The notes beneath the pieces are model-generated. The model was not told the DNA's origin. It did not search any database and saw only the letters and a list, made by a program, of their open reading frames with translations. From Rhizobium bangladeshense (lineage in GTDB: Bacteria; Pseudomonadota; Alphaproteobacteria; Rhizobiales; Rhizobiaceae), in NCBI RefSeq assembly GCF_017357245.1, contig NZ_CP071615.1, forward strand, positions 62,001 to 126,000: a stretch of DNA of 64,000 nucleotides, read 5' to 3'. Below, piece after piece: positions 45,661 to 54,955 of this stretch (position 1 is its first letter; each line of letters begins with the position of its first letter). A program made the position numbers and the translations under genes.

Positions 45661-47070
45661 ATGGCTAATGAGAGCCCCGAGCGGGAAATCGAAAGTGAGT
45701 TCGCCGAGCAAGTGGGTTCATACGACATTATCGGTTCGCTCGACACCAATGTTGCAGACGGATTTACTCTGGTAGCCGTCGGCGACCTAATCGTAACACG
45801 AGCTCTGACCAAGGGAAATCATGCCGGCTTTCGTAACGTAGTCGAGACCCTGCGGGGAGCGGACGTTACTTTCGGCAATATGGAAACCAATATCTTTGAT
45901 GTCCGCTCGTTTAAGGGGAGCCCGCAGGGGGAACACGGCGGTGCCTATCATGTTAGCCTTCCGGAACTCGGTCCCGACTTAAAGGCGATGGGTTTCAATC
46001 TGGTAAGCTACGCCAACAATCACACATTCGAATGGGGTGCCGAGGGAATGCGCGAGACTTGCCGGGCTCTCGACGAAACTGGGATCGTCTACGCCGGTGT
46101 TGGGGAAAACCTCTCTCAGGCCAGCGCTGCCCGCTTTTTGGAAACGCCCCGTGGGAGAGTCTCTCTAGTATCGTTTGCATCCACGTTTACACCGATGTCG
46201 CGTGCTTGCGATCCGGCCGGTCAGGCGCCGGGTAGGCCAGGTCTTAACGCACTCCGACTGCGTGAGGAGATCATCGTCTGCCAGCCGATGATAGAAAATT
46301 TGAGGCAAGTACGGAATGCTTTGCCGTATTACAATCCCGAACTTGACGATCATTGCGTCACGATTGCAGGCGCCAGGTTCAAGATGGGCAACAAGGTAGG
46401 CTACAGCTATCTTCCGGACCCGGTCGATGTCGCCCGAATTCTCCGCGATGTACGCCAGGGCAAGCAGTTCTCAGATTTTTGTATCGTCACCAATCATGGG
46501 CACGAGCCGGGAAATTGGTCTCAGCAGACCCCCGATTATGAGCAAGCCTTCGCGCGCAATATGATCGATGCCGGAGCGGACGCGTATATCGTGCACGGAC
46601 CACACCAGCTTCGCGGCATCGAAATCTACAAAGGCCGCCCGATTTTCTACAGCATCGGTAACTTTATTATGGACGACCTTCGCACCCCAGTAGGCGCAGA
46701 CATGTATGCTGAATATGGACGAGACCCACGAGAGCATACCGATGGCGAAGTCACCCTCAGCGAGATGTCGAGAGGCTATTCAACTGACCCAGGTTTCGAC
46801 GATCCGATTTTCTACGAAAGCGTGATAGCCAAGAGCTTGTATAACGAAAATCGGCTTGCAGAAATCCGCCTATTTCCGATTGATTTGGGCCACTCCAAGA
46901 GGTTTGCCAATCGAGGCGTTCCAAGCCCCGCCGATCTTTTAAAGGCGAGGCTGATTCTCGAGCGCTTGCAGAGACTGTCAGAGCCGTTTGGAACAAAGAT
47001 AGCCATCGAAAACGGGGTTGGCGTCGTGCGACCCGATTTGCCTGTGCCCAACCAGAATGATGCGAAGTAG
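45661..47070 (+). CDS. CapA-like metallophosphatase-fold protein, copy 2
   Basis: This 469-residue protein is a full-length paralogue of the protein at 28645. It has the same metal-site motifs (VAVGD, FGNMETNIFD, YANNHTFEWG, NHGHEPGNW, VHGPHQLRGIEIYKG) and no visible signal peptide. It is 171 bases downstream of dppF on the same strand, with GGGAG before the ATG, and is probably the last gene of the peptide operon. Its presence beside a peptide importer and an S12 hydrolase suggests a role in handling an amide or gamma-linked peptide, but the family reaction is not settled. Confidence 0.86.
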   Translation: MANESPEREIESEFAEQVGSYDIIGSLDTNVADGFTLVAVGDLIVTRALTKGNHAGFRNVVETLRGADVTFGNMETNIFDVRSFKGSPQGEHGGAYHVSLPELGPDLKAMGFNLVSYANNHTFEWGAEGMRETCRALDETGIVYAGVGENLSQASAARFLETPRGRVSLVSFASTFTPMSRACDPAGQAPGRPGLNALRLREEIIVCQPMIENLRQVRNALPYYNPELDDHCVTIAGARFKMGNKVGYSYLPDPVDVARILRDVRQGKQFSDFCIVTNHGHEPGNWSQQTPDYEQAFARNMIDAGADAYIVHGPHQLRGIEIYKGRPIFYSIGNFIMDDLRTPVGADMYAEYGRDPREHTDGEVTLSEMSRGYSTDPGFDDPIFYESVIAKSLYNENRLAEIRLFPIDLGHSKRFANRGVPSPADLLKARLILERLQRLSEPFGTKIAIENGVGVVRPDLPVPNQNDAK

Positions 47071-47220
47071 TGGAACAAATTCAAACTGTGAGGAGGGTTC
47101 CAGATAAAGGCGTGCTGGCTGAGCTGCGCCGAGGGTGAAATTGCTGTTGCAAGAGCATCGCGCCAATTCGGCCATCTACCAGGCAGTTCCATAAGGTATG
47201 TTATGCGATATGTTATTGTA

Positions 47221-48887
47221 GCCGCAAAGTTAAAGTGTCCTGTTTCTGCAAAGTAAGAATGTCACTCTCCCCGGGTTTTGATGACCTGGGAGATTGCGGA
47301 TGGGACTGATAGCGATGAGCGAGCGTGATGTGCAGCGGATCGAGATTTTGTCGAAGGTGATTGCCGGCCGCATGACGCTGGTGTCGGCGGCACATGTGCT
47401 TGATCTGAGCACACGTCAGGTGCGTCGTCTGCTGGAGCGGATCAAGACTGACGGCGCAGCGTCGATCCGGCACAAGGCGATCGGCCGGCCGTCGAACAAC
47501 CGGATCAGTGATGGTGTGCGCGATTACGCGGTGACGCTGGTTCGCGAAGGCTATGCAGACTTCGGCCCGACGCTGGCGGCCGAGAAGCTTGCCGAGCGAG
47601 ATGGATTGCGTGTGTCGCGCGAGACGTTGCGCAGCTGGATGGTTGATGCCGGGCTGTGGCTGTCGCGCAAGCAGCGCCGAACGTTTCATCAGCCGCGGTT
47701 GCGGCGCGAAGCCTGTGGCGAGCTGGTGCAGATCGACGGCTCCGAGCACCGCTGGTTTGAGGGCCGCGGTGATCCGTGTTCGCTGCTGGTGTTCGTCGAC
47801 GATGCGACCGGCAGATTGATGCAGTTGCGCTTTGTCCGCTCGGAAAGCGCCTTCAGCTATTTCGAGGCATTGGCGCTCTATCTGAAGGCGCATGGTGCTC
47901 CGGTTGCCTTCTATTCCGACAAGCATTCGGTGTTCCGGGTGGCGAAGAAGGACGCCAGAGGCGGCCAGGGCATGACCCAGTTCGGGCGTGCACTCTCGGA
48001 ACTAAATATCGAGATTCTTTGCGCAAATTCGAGTCAGGCCAAAGGCCGTGTCGAGCGGATGAACCGGACGCTGCAGGATCGGTTGGTCAAGGAACTGCGA
48101 CTGGCCGGTATCGACACCATGGAGGCGGGCAACGCGTTTCTGCCTGGCTTCATGGCGGATTACAATGCGCGGTTTGCGATTGCCCCTGCCCGGTGCGATG
48201 ACCTGCATCGGCCAATGAATCTGGCGCCGGATCGATTGCAAGAGATCCTGTGCAAGCGCGAGCAGCGCTATGTGGGATCGCAGCTGACGTTTTCGTTTGA
48301 ACGCAAGCGGATCATGCTGGAGGAGACTGAGGTGACGCGCGGTCTGGCCGGTCGCTATGTTGAGACCTACGCCTATGCCGATGGCCGCCTGGATGTGCGC
48401 TGGAAGGGGCACTCCCTGCCCTACAAGACCTTCGACAAGGACCAGCGGGTGACGCATGCGGCGATTATCGAGAACAAGCGATTGGGGGATGTTCTGGCCT
48501 ATATCAAGGAGCGCCAGGAGCAGCAGTCGAAGCCGGCTGTGAAGACCAACAGCGAGAAGAACGGCTATGTGCGACGTGCTCACGGACCGGGACGGCGGAA
48601 GGATTTCATGAACGATCCGGCGGTCCTTGCGCGGCGCCAGAAGGCACTGTCGCGGCTTGATGCTGCGGAGTGAATGGTCGATTGAAGAGACTCAAAGCTA
48701 AAGCCGAAGAGGTGTGCTTCACCCGCCCCCTCCTTCCCTTGCAACCCGGCCCAGCCGGTCCGGTCGGGGGCTTGCCTCAGTGCAAGTGGAGATGTCGAGT
48801 GTCGCATTTCTAAATGGCTGAAGACGCCCCAAAGTGACATTTCTACTTTGCGCAACAGCGGACATTTCAACCTAGCCGCCACAGTTA
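47221..48887 (+). mobile_element. ISNCY-type insertion sequence (copy 1)
   Basis: The left end has CGCAAAGTTAAAGTGTCC and CAAAGTAAGAATGTCAC; the right end at about 48825-48885 carries the matching inverted motifs (AGTGACATTTCTACTTTGC and GGACATTTCAACC). The single transposase gene fills the element. An IS30 lies directly to the right. Confidence 0.82.
47294..48673 (+). CDS. ISNCY-family transposase (copy 1)
   Basis: This 459-residue transposase starts near the element's left end (MRMGLIAMSERDVQRIEILS; the start may be the inner ATG at 47315). It has an N-terminal helix-turn-helix (AHVLDLSTRQVRRLLERI), a DDE integrase core (GELVQIDGSEHRWF, FYSDKHSVFR, and the KGRVERMNRTLQDRLVKEL glutamate) and a basic C terminus. 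Close relatives occur in many alphaproteobacteria. It is about 90 percent identical to the copy at 50086. Confidence 0.92.
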   Translation: MRMGLIAMSERDVQRIEILSKVIAGRMTLVSAAHVLDLSTRQVRRLLERIKTDGAASIRHKAIGRPSNNRISDGVRDYAVTLVREGYADFGPTLAAEKLAERDGLRVSRETLRSWMVDAGLWLSRKQRRTFHQPRLRREACGELVQIDGSEHRWFEGRGDPCSLLVFVDDATGRLMQLRFVRSESAFSYFEALALYLKAHGAPVAFYSDKHSVFRVAKKDARGGQGMTQFGRALSELNIEILCANSSQAKGRVERMNRTLQDRLVKELRLAGIDTMEAGNAFLPGFMADYNARFAIAPARCDDLHRPMNLAPDRLQEILCKREQRYVGSQLTFSFERKRIMLEETEVTRGLAGRYVETYAYADGRLDVRWKGHSLPYKTFDKDQRVTHAAIIENKRLGDVLAYIKERQEQQSKPAVKTNSEKNGYVRRAHGPGRRKDFMNDPAVLARRQKALSRLDAAE

Positions 48888-48903
48888 TTGTAAGGGGGGT
48901 ACA

Positions 48904-50012
48904 TTCTATTTCCAAGTGCGACATGCTTATAAAAACAATGGCTTCGCCTTGGAGATATATGCATGTCCCTTTGCTATTCGCAGCTCACCCTGCCTGATCG
49001 CAAGCGTCTTTTTCATCTTAGAGAACGCAAGGTTTCCGTCTCGGAGATTGCCCGCCAACTCGGTCGTCATCGTTCGACGATCTATCGCGAGCTTAAACGC
49101 AATACGTTCCAGGATCACGAATTTCCGGAATACAGCGGCTATTACAGCGGTATCGCCAACGACATGAGCAAGGAGCGCCGACGACGGCTGCGCAAACTCA
49201 GACGCCATCCGCATCTGCGCGATCTCGTCATCGACCGGCTGAAGGCGCATTGGTCACCTGAGCAGATCGCTGGCCGGCTTCTCGCCGATGGCGTCAGTCC
49301 TGTGCGCATTTGCCCGGAAACGATTTATCGTTTCATCTATTGCAAGGAAGATTATCCGCTCGGGCTGTATCAGCACCCGCCGGAACGACGGCGCAGGCGT
49401 CGGCGCCGCGGCGCACGCAAACCGCGCGACGGCTTAATCCCGCTCGACTACAGAATCTCCCAACGACCTGATTTTATTGATGATCGATCACAGTTCGGGC
49501 ATTGGGAGGGCGATCTCCTGATCTTCCGGCGTGAACTCGGAGAGACCAACGTCACCTCTCTCGTCGAGCGCAAGAGCCGCTATACGGTGATGATCAAGAA
49601 CCGCAGCCGTCACTCGCGACCGATCATGGACAAGATCATCCATGCCTTCTCACCATTGCCGTCTTTTGCACGCCGAAGCTTCACCTTTGATCGCGGCACG
49701 GAGTTCTCCGCTTTCAGGGCTTTGGAAGATGGGATCGGCGCCAGGAGCTGGTTCTGCGATCCCAATTCGCCTTGGCAGAAAGGCGCTGTCGAGAACACCA
49801 ACAAGCGCATTCGACGCTTCATGCCTGGCGATACGGATCTGTCCAACGTCGCTCAGAAGCAACTTGTCGACCTCGCCCATCACCTGAATTCGCTGCCAAG
49901 AAAGTGCTTGGGCTACAAAACACCGGCCGAGGTCTTCATGGCGCATTTGCGTGAATGCGGCTGATCCCCTACCCTTCAAACGCCCATGTTGCACTTGGTG
50001 TAGATTCTCCAC
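48904..50012 (+). mobile_element. IS30-family insertion sequence
   Basis: Inverted ends TCTATTTCCAAGTGCGACATG (shortened here to its core CCAAGTGCGACATG) at about 48907-48927 and CATGTTGCACTTGG at about 49985-49998 bracket one transposase gene. The element sits exactly between two ISNCY-type copies. Its left end also occurs alone at 13299-13325 and 51637-51662, each time right of an ISNCY end. Confidence 0.82.
48963..49964 (+). CDS. IS30-family transposase
   Basis: This 333-residue transposase has the N-terminal helix-turn-helix (KVSVSEIARQLGRHRSTIYR), the DDE motifs in HWEGDLLIF, TFDRGTEFS and AVENTNKRIRRFMP, and the HLNSLPRKCLGYKTPAEVF tail diagnostic of IS30. Length and motifs are complete, so it may be active. 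Confidence 0.93.
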   Translation: MSLCYSQLTLPDRKRLFHLRERKVSVSEIARQLGRHRSTIYRELKRNTFQDHEFPEYSGYYSGIANDMSKERRRRLRKLRRHPHLRDLVIDRLKAHWSPEQIAGRLLADGVSPVRICPETIYRFIYCKEDYPLGLYQHPPERRRRRRRRGARKPRDGLIPLDYRISQRPDFIDDRSQFGHWEGDLLIFRRELGETNVTSLVERKSRYTVMIKNRSRHSRPIMDKIIHAFSPLPSFARRSFTFDRGTEFSAFRALEDGIGARSWFCDPNSPWQKGAVENTNKRIRRFMPGDTDLSNVAQKQLVDLAHHLNSLPRKCLGYKTPAEVFMAHLRECG

Positions 50013-51636
50013 CGCAAAGTTAAAGTGTCCTGTTTCTGCAAAGTTGGAATGTCACACTCCCCGCGTCTGAACGACGTCTGGGAGATTGCGGATGGGATTG
50101 ATAGCGATGAGCGAGCGCGATCTGCAGCGGATCGAGATTTTGTCGAAAGTCGTCGCCGGCCGCATGACGTTGGTGTCGGCGGCGCATGTGCTTGATCTGA
50201 GCGAGCGCCAGGTGCGTCGGCTGCTGGAGCGGATCCGCACTGGTGGTGCGGCGTCGATCCGGCACAAGGCGATCGGCCGGCCGTCGAACAACCGGATCAG
50301 CGACGGTGTTCGGGATTATGCGGTGACGCTGGTTCGCGAACGCTATGCGGACTTCGGGCCGACGCTAGCGGCCGAGAAGCTTGCCGAGCGCGATGGATTG
50401 CGGGTGTCGCGCGAGACGTTGCGCAGCTGGATGACGGAGGCCGGACTTTGGCTGTCGCGCAAGCAGCGCCGGACGTTTCATCAGCCGCGGCTACGGCGCG
50501 AAGCCTATGGCGAGCTGGTGCAGATCGACGGATCCGAACATCGCTGGTTTGAAGATCGCGGACCGCCGTGCTCGCTCTTGGTGTTTGTCGATGATGCGAC
50601 GGGCAGATTGATGCAGTTGCGCTTTGTACGATCGGAGAGCACGTTCACCTATTTCGACGCACTCGAACTTTACTTGAAGGAGCATGGCGCTCCGATCGCC
50701 TTTTATTCCGACAAGCATACGGTGTTCCGGGTGGCGAAGAAGGACGCCAAGGGTGGCCAGGGCATGACCCAGTTCGGCCGTGCACTAGCGGAACTAAGTA
50801 TCGAGATTCTTTGCGCAAATTCGAGTCAGGCCAAGGGTCGTGTGGAGCGGATGAACCGGACGCTGCAGGATCGGCTGGTCAAGGAATTACGACTGGCTCA
50901 GATCTGCGACATGGAGACGGGCAACGCGTTTTTGCCTGGCTTCATGGACGACTACAATGCCCGGTTTGCGATTGTCCCTGCCCGGTCCGATGACTTGCAC
51001 CGGCCGATGAATCTGGCGCCGGAACGGCTGGGCGAGATTCTGTGCAAACGCGAGCAGCGTTATGTCGGATCGCAGTTGACGGTTTCGTTCGAGCGCAAGC
51101 GGATCATGCTGGAGGAGACCGAGGTGACGCGCGGATTGGCGGGTCGCTATGTCGAGACCTATGCCTATGCGGATGGTCGATTGGATGTGCGGTGGAAGGG
51201 GTATTCCCTGCCCTACAGGACGTTCGACAAGGACCAGCGGGTGACGCATGCGGCGATCACCGAGAACAAGCGGCTCGGCGATGTCCTGGCTTACATCAAG
51301 GAGCGCCAGGAGCAGCAGACGAAGCCGGATGTGAAGACCAACAGCGAGAAGAATGGCTACAAACCGCGGGGCCGCAAGCCGGGTCGAAAGACGGATTTCA
51401 TGAACGATCCGGTGGTGATTGCGCGGCGTGAGAAGGCACTGTTGCGGCTCGACGCTGCAGAGTGAGGCGTCTCAAAGCTAAAGCCGAGAGGTGTTCCTCA
51501 GCCGCCCCCGCTCCTCCCTTGCAGCCCGGCCCAGCCGCTCGGATCGGTGGCTAATCCGAAGCGCAAGTGTCGCGTTTCTAACTGGCTGACAGCGTCGCGC
51601 ATCTAACCAGCTTTGACAGTTATTGTGGGGGGGGTG
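50013..51636 (+). mobile_element. ISNCY-type insertion sequence (copy 2)
   Basis: The left end is of the same type as copy 1 (CGCAAAGTTAAAGTGTCC). The right end (51560-51615, TGTCGCGTTTCTAACTGGC and GTCGCGCATCTAACCAGC) is of a different type, which instead matches the left end of the dead element at 12375. A further IS30-type end follows at 51637-51662. Confidence 0.78.
50086..51465 (+). CDS. ISNCY-family transposase (copy 2)
   Basis: This 459-residue transposase matches copy 1 in length and motifs (GELVQIDGSEHRWFEDRG, FYSDKHTVFRVAKKD, KGRVERMNRTLQDRLVKEL). The C terminus differs slightly (KPRGRKPGRKTDFMNDPVVI). Same orientation as copy 1, so the pair could act as direct repeats. Confidence 0.92.
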   Translation: MRMGLIAMSERDLQRIEILSKVVAGRMTLVSAAHVLDLSERQVRRLLERIRTGGAASIRHKAIGRPSNNRISDGVRDYAVTLVRERYADFGPTLAAEKLAERDGLRVSRETLRSWMTEAGLWLSRKQRRTFHQPRLRREAYGELVQIDGSEHRWFEDRGPPCSLLVFVDDATGRLMQLRFVRSESTFTYFDALELYLKEHGAPIAFYSDKHTVFRVAKKDAKGGQGMTQFGRALAELSIEILCANSSQAKGRVERMNRTLQDRLVKELRLAQICDMETGNAFLPGFMDDYNARFAIVPARSDDLHRPMNLAPERLGEILCKREQRYVGSQLTVSFERKRIMLEETEVTRGLAGRYVETYAYADGRLDVRWKGYSLPYRTFDKDQRVTHAAITENKRLGDVLAYIKERQEQQTKPDVKTNSEKNGYKPRGRKPGRKTDFMNDPVVIARREKALLRLDAAE

Positions 51637-51662
51637 CATTCTATTTCCAAGTGCGACATGCC

Positions 51663-51812
51663 TCAGCGCCTTCACTTTGCAGATTTTAGCAATGTCTCAA
51701 TGCTAACCGCAGATCGCCCTCGCCGGTCGGCGACGCCTGCATCATCTGGTGGCGCGGTTGCCGACAGTATTACCAAGGCTTTCGAAGATGAAGTGGTTAC
51801 CTTCGGCAGGTC
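51663..51812. other. Short stretch between IS DNA and the broken ectC-like gene
   Basis: Downstream of the ectC-like stop codon I see no recognisable gene before the IS ends begin. Confidence 0.35.
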
Positions 51813-52023
51813 TCACTTCGCTGCTTCTTGGTCCGGCGCATAAGCACCGTCGGCATCGTGGTCTTCTCGGCCGGTAAGGGGAGGATTAAACACACATATC
51901 GCGCGAAACTTGGTTTTCGGTCGCAAGGTGTGGCGATCATGTTGGTCAAGCAGATACATATCACCAACGCGGATGGTGTGAACTTCGCCGGTTTCCCGAT
52001 TGGTAAGCTCGCATTCACCCTCA

Positions 52024-52940
52024 GAGTCTATTCAAGAAAGGGGATATCGAGCGAGCCTTCTGGTCATGAGCTTGATCATTGCGGTTTGGATGAAGGCGAG
52101 GCTTGTGGCTGAGAAGCGCTCGAAATCCTTTGCCATTCGGCGGTTTATGCCGAGCCAAGCCAGCGTTCGTTCGACGATCCATCGCTTCGGCAGCACCTGG
52201 AAACCGGCTTGATTGCGTTTGATAATCTCCATCGGTCGCGGGCTTGTCTCTTCGACCGTTGGGCCCTGATAGCCGCCATCGCCGCAGATTTTTTCGATGA
52301 ATGGAAAGCGGTTGGCCAGCTTGTCGAAGACAAGTGCCGCTCCGTCGCGATCCTGAATGCTCGCCGAGTGGACCTCTGCTTTCAGAAGCATGCCCAGGGT
52401 ATCGACCAGAATGTGCCGCTTGCGACCCTTGATCTTTTTGCCCGCGTCATAGCCGATATCAGAACGGGCGTCCGGGCCTGTCTTCACCGACTGACTATCG
52501 ATGATGGCAAATGATGGCTGCTCTTCGCGCCCCTCAAGCTGCCGCGTTCGGCAATAGAGCGCGTCATGAATACGACGCCACGTCCCGTCCCGGCAGAACC
52601 GCTTGAAATAATGATAGACCGTACTCTTCGGTGGAAAATCATGCGGTAGCAATGCCCATTGGCAGCCCGACTGCAGCAGATAAAAAATCGCGTCCATCAC
52701 CGCCCGAAGGGACGTCTTGCGTCTGCGGCCAAGTCGGGGCTGCCTTGGCATGAAGGGGTCGATCAAGCTCCACTCACGGTCAGTCAGATCGCTTGCGTAG
52801 CGCATGCGGCTTCTGTCATGATGACGCCGGGTGAAGGGTGTCCAGGCCATTCGATGTCTCCGTATTTGTCGCAAAATACAAAGAATCTGATTGCCGCCCT
52901 TCACTCAACCCCGCGCCCGGCCGCCATTCTTGAACAGACA
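52024..52940 (-). mobile_element. IS5-family insertion sequence inside the ectC-like gene
   Basis: The ends GTCTATTCAAGAAAGG (left) and the complement of CCATTCTTGAACAGAC (right) are inverted repeats. CTCA occurs on both sides (52020-52023 and 52941-52944), consistent with a short target duplication. Removing the element restores the ectC-like reading frame. Confidence 0.88.
52032..52805 (-). CDS. IS5-family transposase
   Basis: The protein (257 residues from the ATG at 52805, MRYASDLTDREWSLIDPFMP) carries the IS5 DDE motifs: IIDSQSVKT, GDGGYQGP and IVERTLAWLGINRR. The frame is open to 52904, but the upstream part has no family similarity. It looks intact. Confidence 0.9.
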   Translation of the reverse strand: MRYASDLTDREWSLIDPFMPRQPRLGRRRKTSLRAVMDAIFYLLQSGCQWALLPHDFPPKSTVYHYFKRFCRDGTWRRIHDALYCRTRQLEGREEQPSFAIIDSQSVKTGPDARSDIGYDAGKKIKGRKRHILVDTLGMLLKAEVHSASIQDRDGAALVFDKLANRFPFIEKICGDGGYQGPTVEETSPRPMEIIKRNQAGFQVLPKRWIVERTLAWLGINRRMAKDFERFSATSLAFIQTAMIKLMTRRLARYPLS

Positions 52941-53181
52941 CTCAACACACAATACAGCCTCAACATGATGCTTGTACCAGAGATCCGTTACTGTCCCTGG
53001 ATACACCGTCGTCTCGTGCAGGGAAAATCCCGCCCTATCGTCGGCGAGGATCAAACGTTTGCTCCGCCAGGTGCCGAGCGCACCCGCAACGTCCCGTTCG
53101 GTATCGGTGATTCCATCGAGCGAGCGAATAATCATCGGGGTCTATCTCCTGTGTTGGTTTTTCCGATATTGCGACGATTGG

Positions 53182-53451
53182 CTAAGCCGCGGCTGCAGTC
53201 ATTACGAGAAAGTCCGTGTAACCACCGACAGTCTCGAAATCTTTGACATCAAGTTCTTCAGGATCCACGCTGAATCCAAGCATCTCCTCCAGTTCGATGA
53301 GCGTCTCAAGCATGCTCATGGAGTCCAGCTGGAATTTCTCAAATAAAACGATGTTGTCGGTAAGCGGCGGAATTTCTTCCTCAAGGACCGCGTGTAATGC
53401 TTTTCGGAGGGCGTCACGGGCTTCGTCTTTAGAAAGAACTTTCTTAAGCAT
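53182..53451 (-). CDS. Acyl carrier protein
   Basis: This 89-residue protein has the four-helix carrier-protein pattern. The phosphopantetheine serine is in FQLDSMSMLE (Ser 44), followed by LEEMLGFSVDPEELDVKDFETVG. It is unlike the housekeeping AcpP in sequence. Its ATG at 53451 overlaps the end of the adenylating-enzyme remnant by eight bases, so the two were translationally coupled, and the ectC-like gene follows 46 bases on. The set suggests a carrier-bound amino or acyl group that feeds an EctC-type cyclisation, which I know from no described pathway. The gene itself is intact but its partners are broken. Confidence 0.9.
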   Translation of the reverse strand: MLKKVLSKDEARDALRKALHAVLEEEIPPLTDNIVLFEKFQLDSMSMLETLIELEEMLGFSVDPEELDVKDFETVGGYTDFLVMTAAAA

Positions 53452-53625
53452 AGGGTATCTCCACGCTAGTGTTTTGGGGCACCTGCGCCACACCTTCTTC
53501 CAGCAGGCGCATGAGCGCCCTCCTGTCAAACTTGTTGTTTGCAGTTCTGGGTATTTCGGAAATTGGCCAAACCCTCTCTGGAACCTTATACGGCTCAAGT
53601 CGGGTTCTGAGTTGTCAACCGGGCA
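53444..53625 (-). pseudogene. AMP-dependent ligase / adenylation domain, C-terminal remnant
   Basis: The translation RTRLEPYKVPERVWPISEIP then RTANNKFDRRALMRLLEEG is the C-terminal subdomain of an ANL-superfamily enzyme; NNK holds the A10 lysine that takes part in adenylation. About 58 residues remain before a stop and the edge of the IS3 element at 53635. The remaining 400 or more residues are gone; the other side of the IS3 carries an ectA-like gene, so a deletion accompanied the insertion. It would have loaded the neighbouring carrier protein. Confidence 0.82.
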
Positions 53626-53687
53626 GATGCTGACTGAACCGCGCCGGGTTTGCCGGAGGCTCCAACTTCTGAGAAAGTGGAGCCGAT

Positions 53688-54014
53688 ATGAGCAAGACAA
53701 CGAACAAGTTTTCACCGGAAGTCCGCGCCCGAGCCGTGCGGATGGTTTTGGATCACGAAGGCGAGCATTCCTCGCGATGGGCGGCGGTGTCCTCAATCGC
53801 CGCCAAGATCGGCTGCACTGCGCAGACGCTCAATGAGTGGGTGAAGAAGGCCGAAGTGGACAATGGTTCCCGGCCTGGGCTCCCAAGCGACGTCGCCGAG
53901 AGGATGAAGGCGCTGGAGCGAGAGAACCGTGAGCTTCGGCAGGCCAACGAGATTTTGCGCAAGGCGTCAGCATATTTCGCGATGGCGGAGCTCGACCGCC
54001 CATTGAAGCGATGA
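53688..54014 (+). CDS. IS3-family transposase OrfA
   Basis: This 108-residue protein has the OrfA helix-turn-helix ([37 protein letters not shown]) and the leucine-zipper part ([20 protein letters not shown]). It ends with an ATGA overlap with OrfB at 54011. Confidence 0.92.
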   Translation: MSKTTNKFSPEVRARAVRMVLDHEGEHSSRWAAVSSIAAKIGCTAQTLNEWVKKAEVDNGSRPGLPSDVAERMKALERENRELRQANEILRKASAYFAMAELDRPLKR

Positions 54015-54916
54015 TCTCGTTCATCGACGAACACCGCGCAGTGTTCGGGGTCGAGCCGATCTGCAGGCTGCTGCCGATTGCCCCATCAACCTACTACGAG
54101 AACGTGGCCAAGCGTGTGGATGTGGATCGTCTATCGATCCGCGCCCGCAGGGATATAAGCCTGAAGATCGAGATACGTCGTGTCTTCGAGCAGAACTACC
54201 GCGTCTATGGCGTTCGGAAGGTCTGGCGGCAGTTGAAGCGAGAAGGCTTCGATGTCGCCCGCTGCACCGTCACTCGGCTTATGAGGTCGATGAGCCTGCA
54301 AGGTATCATTCGGGGAAAGCCGATCCGCACGACGTTCCCCGACAGAACGGCTCCGAGCCCACTGGACCGCGTGAACCGACAGTTCAAGGCTCCTGCGCCC
54401 AACAGGCTGTGGGTTTCAGATTTCACCTATGTCGCTACCTGGCAAGGCTTCGTTTACGTGGCCTTCGTGATCGACGCTTTCGCTCGGCGCATCGTCGGTT
54501 GGCGCGTAAGCCGAACGGCACATGCCGGGTTTGTCCTCGATGCTCTCGAACAGGCACTTCATGATCGGCGTCCCGTTCATGGCGGCGGCCTCGTGCATCA
54601 CTCGGACAGGGGCGTTCAATACGTGTCGATCAGGTATTCGGAGCGGCTGGCGGAGGCAGGGATCGAGCCTTCCGTCGGAAGTGTGGGCGACAGCTACGAC
54701 AATGCGCTCGCCGAAACGATCAACGGTCTCTACAAGGCCGAGGTCATCCATCGGCGCGGACCATGGCGGAGCTTCGAAGCGGTGGAGTTCGCCACACTGG
54801 AATGGGTCGACTGGTTCAACCATCGAAGGCTTCTGGAACCCATCGGAAACATGCCGCCAGCCGAAGCTGAAGAGCAATATTACGCCATGCTAGACGAACC
54901 AGCCATGGCCGCATAA
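54011..54916 (+). CDS. IS3-family transposase OrfB
   Basis: This 301-residue integrase has HTH_21, the DDE motifs ([24 protein letters not shown], and the glutamate in [13 protein letters not shown]) and the [15 protein letters not shown] tail. It is complete and may be active with OrfA. Confidence 0.93.
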   Translation: MISFIDEHRAVFGVEPICRLLPIAPSTYYENVAKRVDVDRLSIRARRDISLKIEIRRVFEQNYRVYGVRKVWRQLKREGFDVARCTVTRLMRSMSLQGIIRGKPIRTTFPDRTAPSPLDRVNRQFKAPAPNRLWVSDFTYVATWQGFVYVAFVIDAFARRIVGWRVSRTAHAGFVLDALEQALHDRRPVHGGGLVHHSDRGVQYVSIRYSERLAEAGIEPSVGSVGDSYDNALAETINGLYKAEVIHRRGPWRSFEAVEFATLEWVDWFNHRRLLEPIGNMPPAEAEEQYYAMLDEPAMAA

Positions 54917-54955
54917 CTTAAACGCAATAGCCTCCGGCAAACCCGGCGCGGTTCA

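Larger units (their letters stand above)
51813..53135 (-). pseudogene. ectC: Ectoine synthase-like gene (ectC family) split by an IS5
   Basis: The N-terminal half (52941-53135) reads MIIRSLDGITDTERDVAGAL, then FSLHETTVYPGTVTDLWYK and HHVEAVLCVE. The C-terminal half (51813-52019) reads [35 protein letters not shown] and [13 protein letters not shown] to a stop. Joined at the GAG codon they give a 133-residue cupin of normal EctC length, keeping the metal-ligand positions (Glu in HVEAV, Tyr in DMYLL, His in HDRHTL) and the CVFNPPLTG core. EctC closes N-gamma-acetyl-diaminobutyrate to ectoine; close orphans can make other cyclic amidines. AGGAG precedes the start, and the carrier-protein gene ends 46 bases upstream. 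The gene must be inactive because of the insertion. Confidence 0.9.
53635..54955 (+). mobile_element. IS3-family insertion sequence (IS51-like)
   Basis: A perfect 27-base inverted repeat, 53635-53661 and 54929-54955, bounds the element. It encodes OrfA and OrfB. The flanks (GAC left, GCG right) are not a duplication, in line with an adjacent deletion. Left is the adenylating-enzyme remnant and right the ectA-like gene. Confidence 0.92.
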
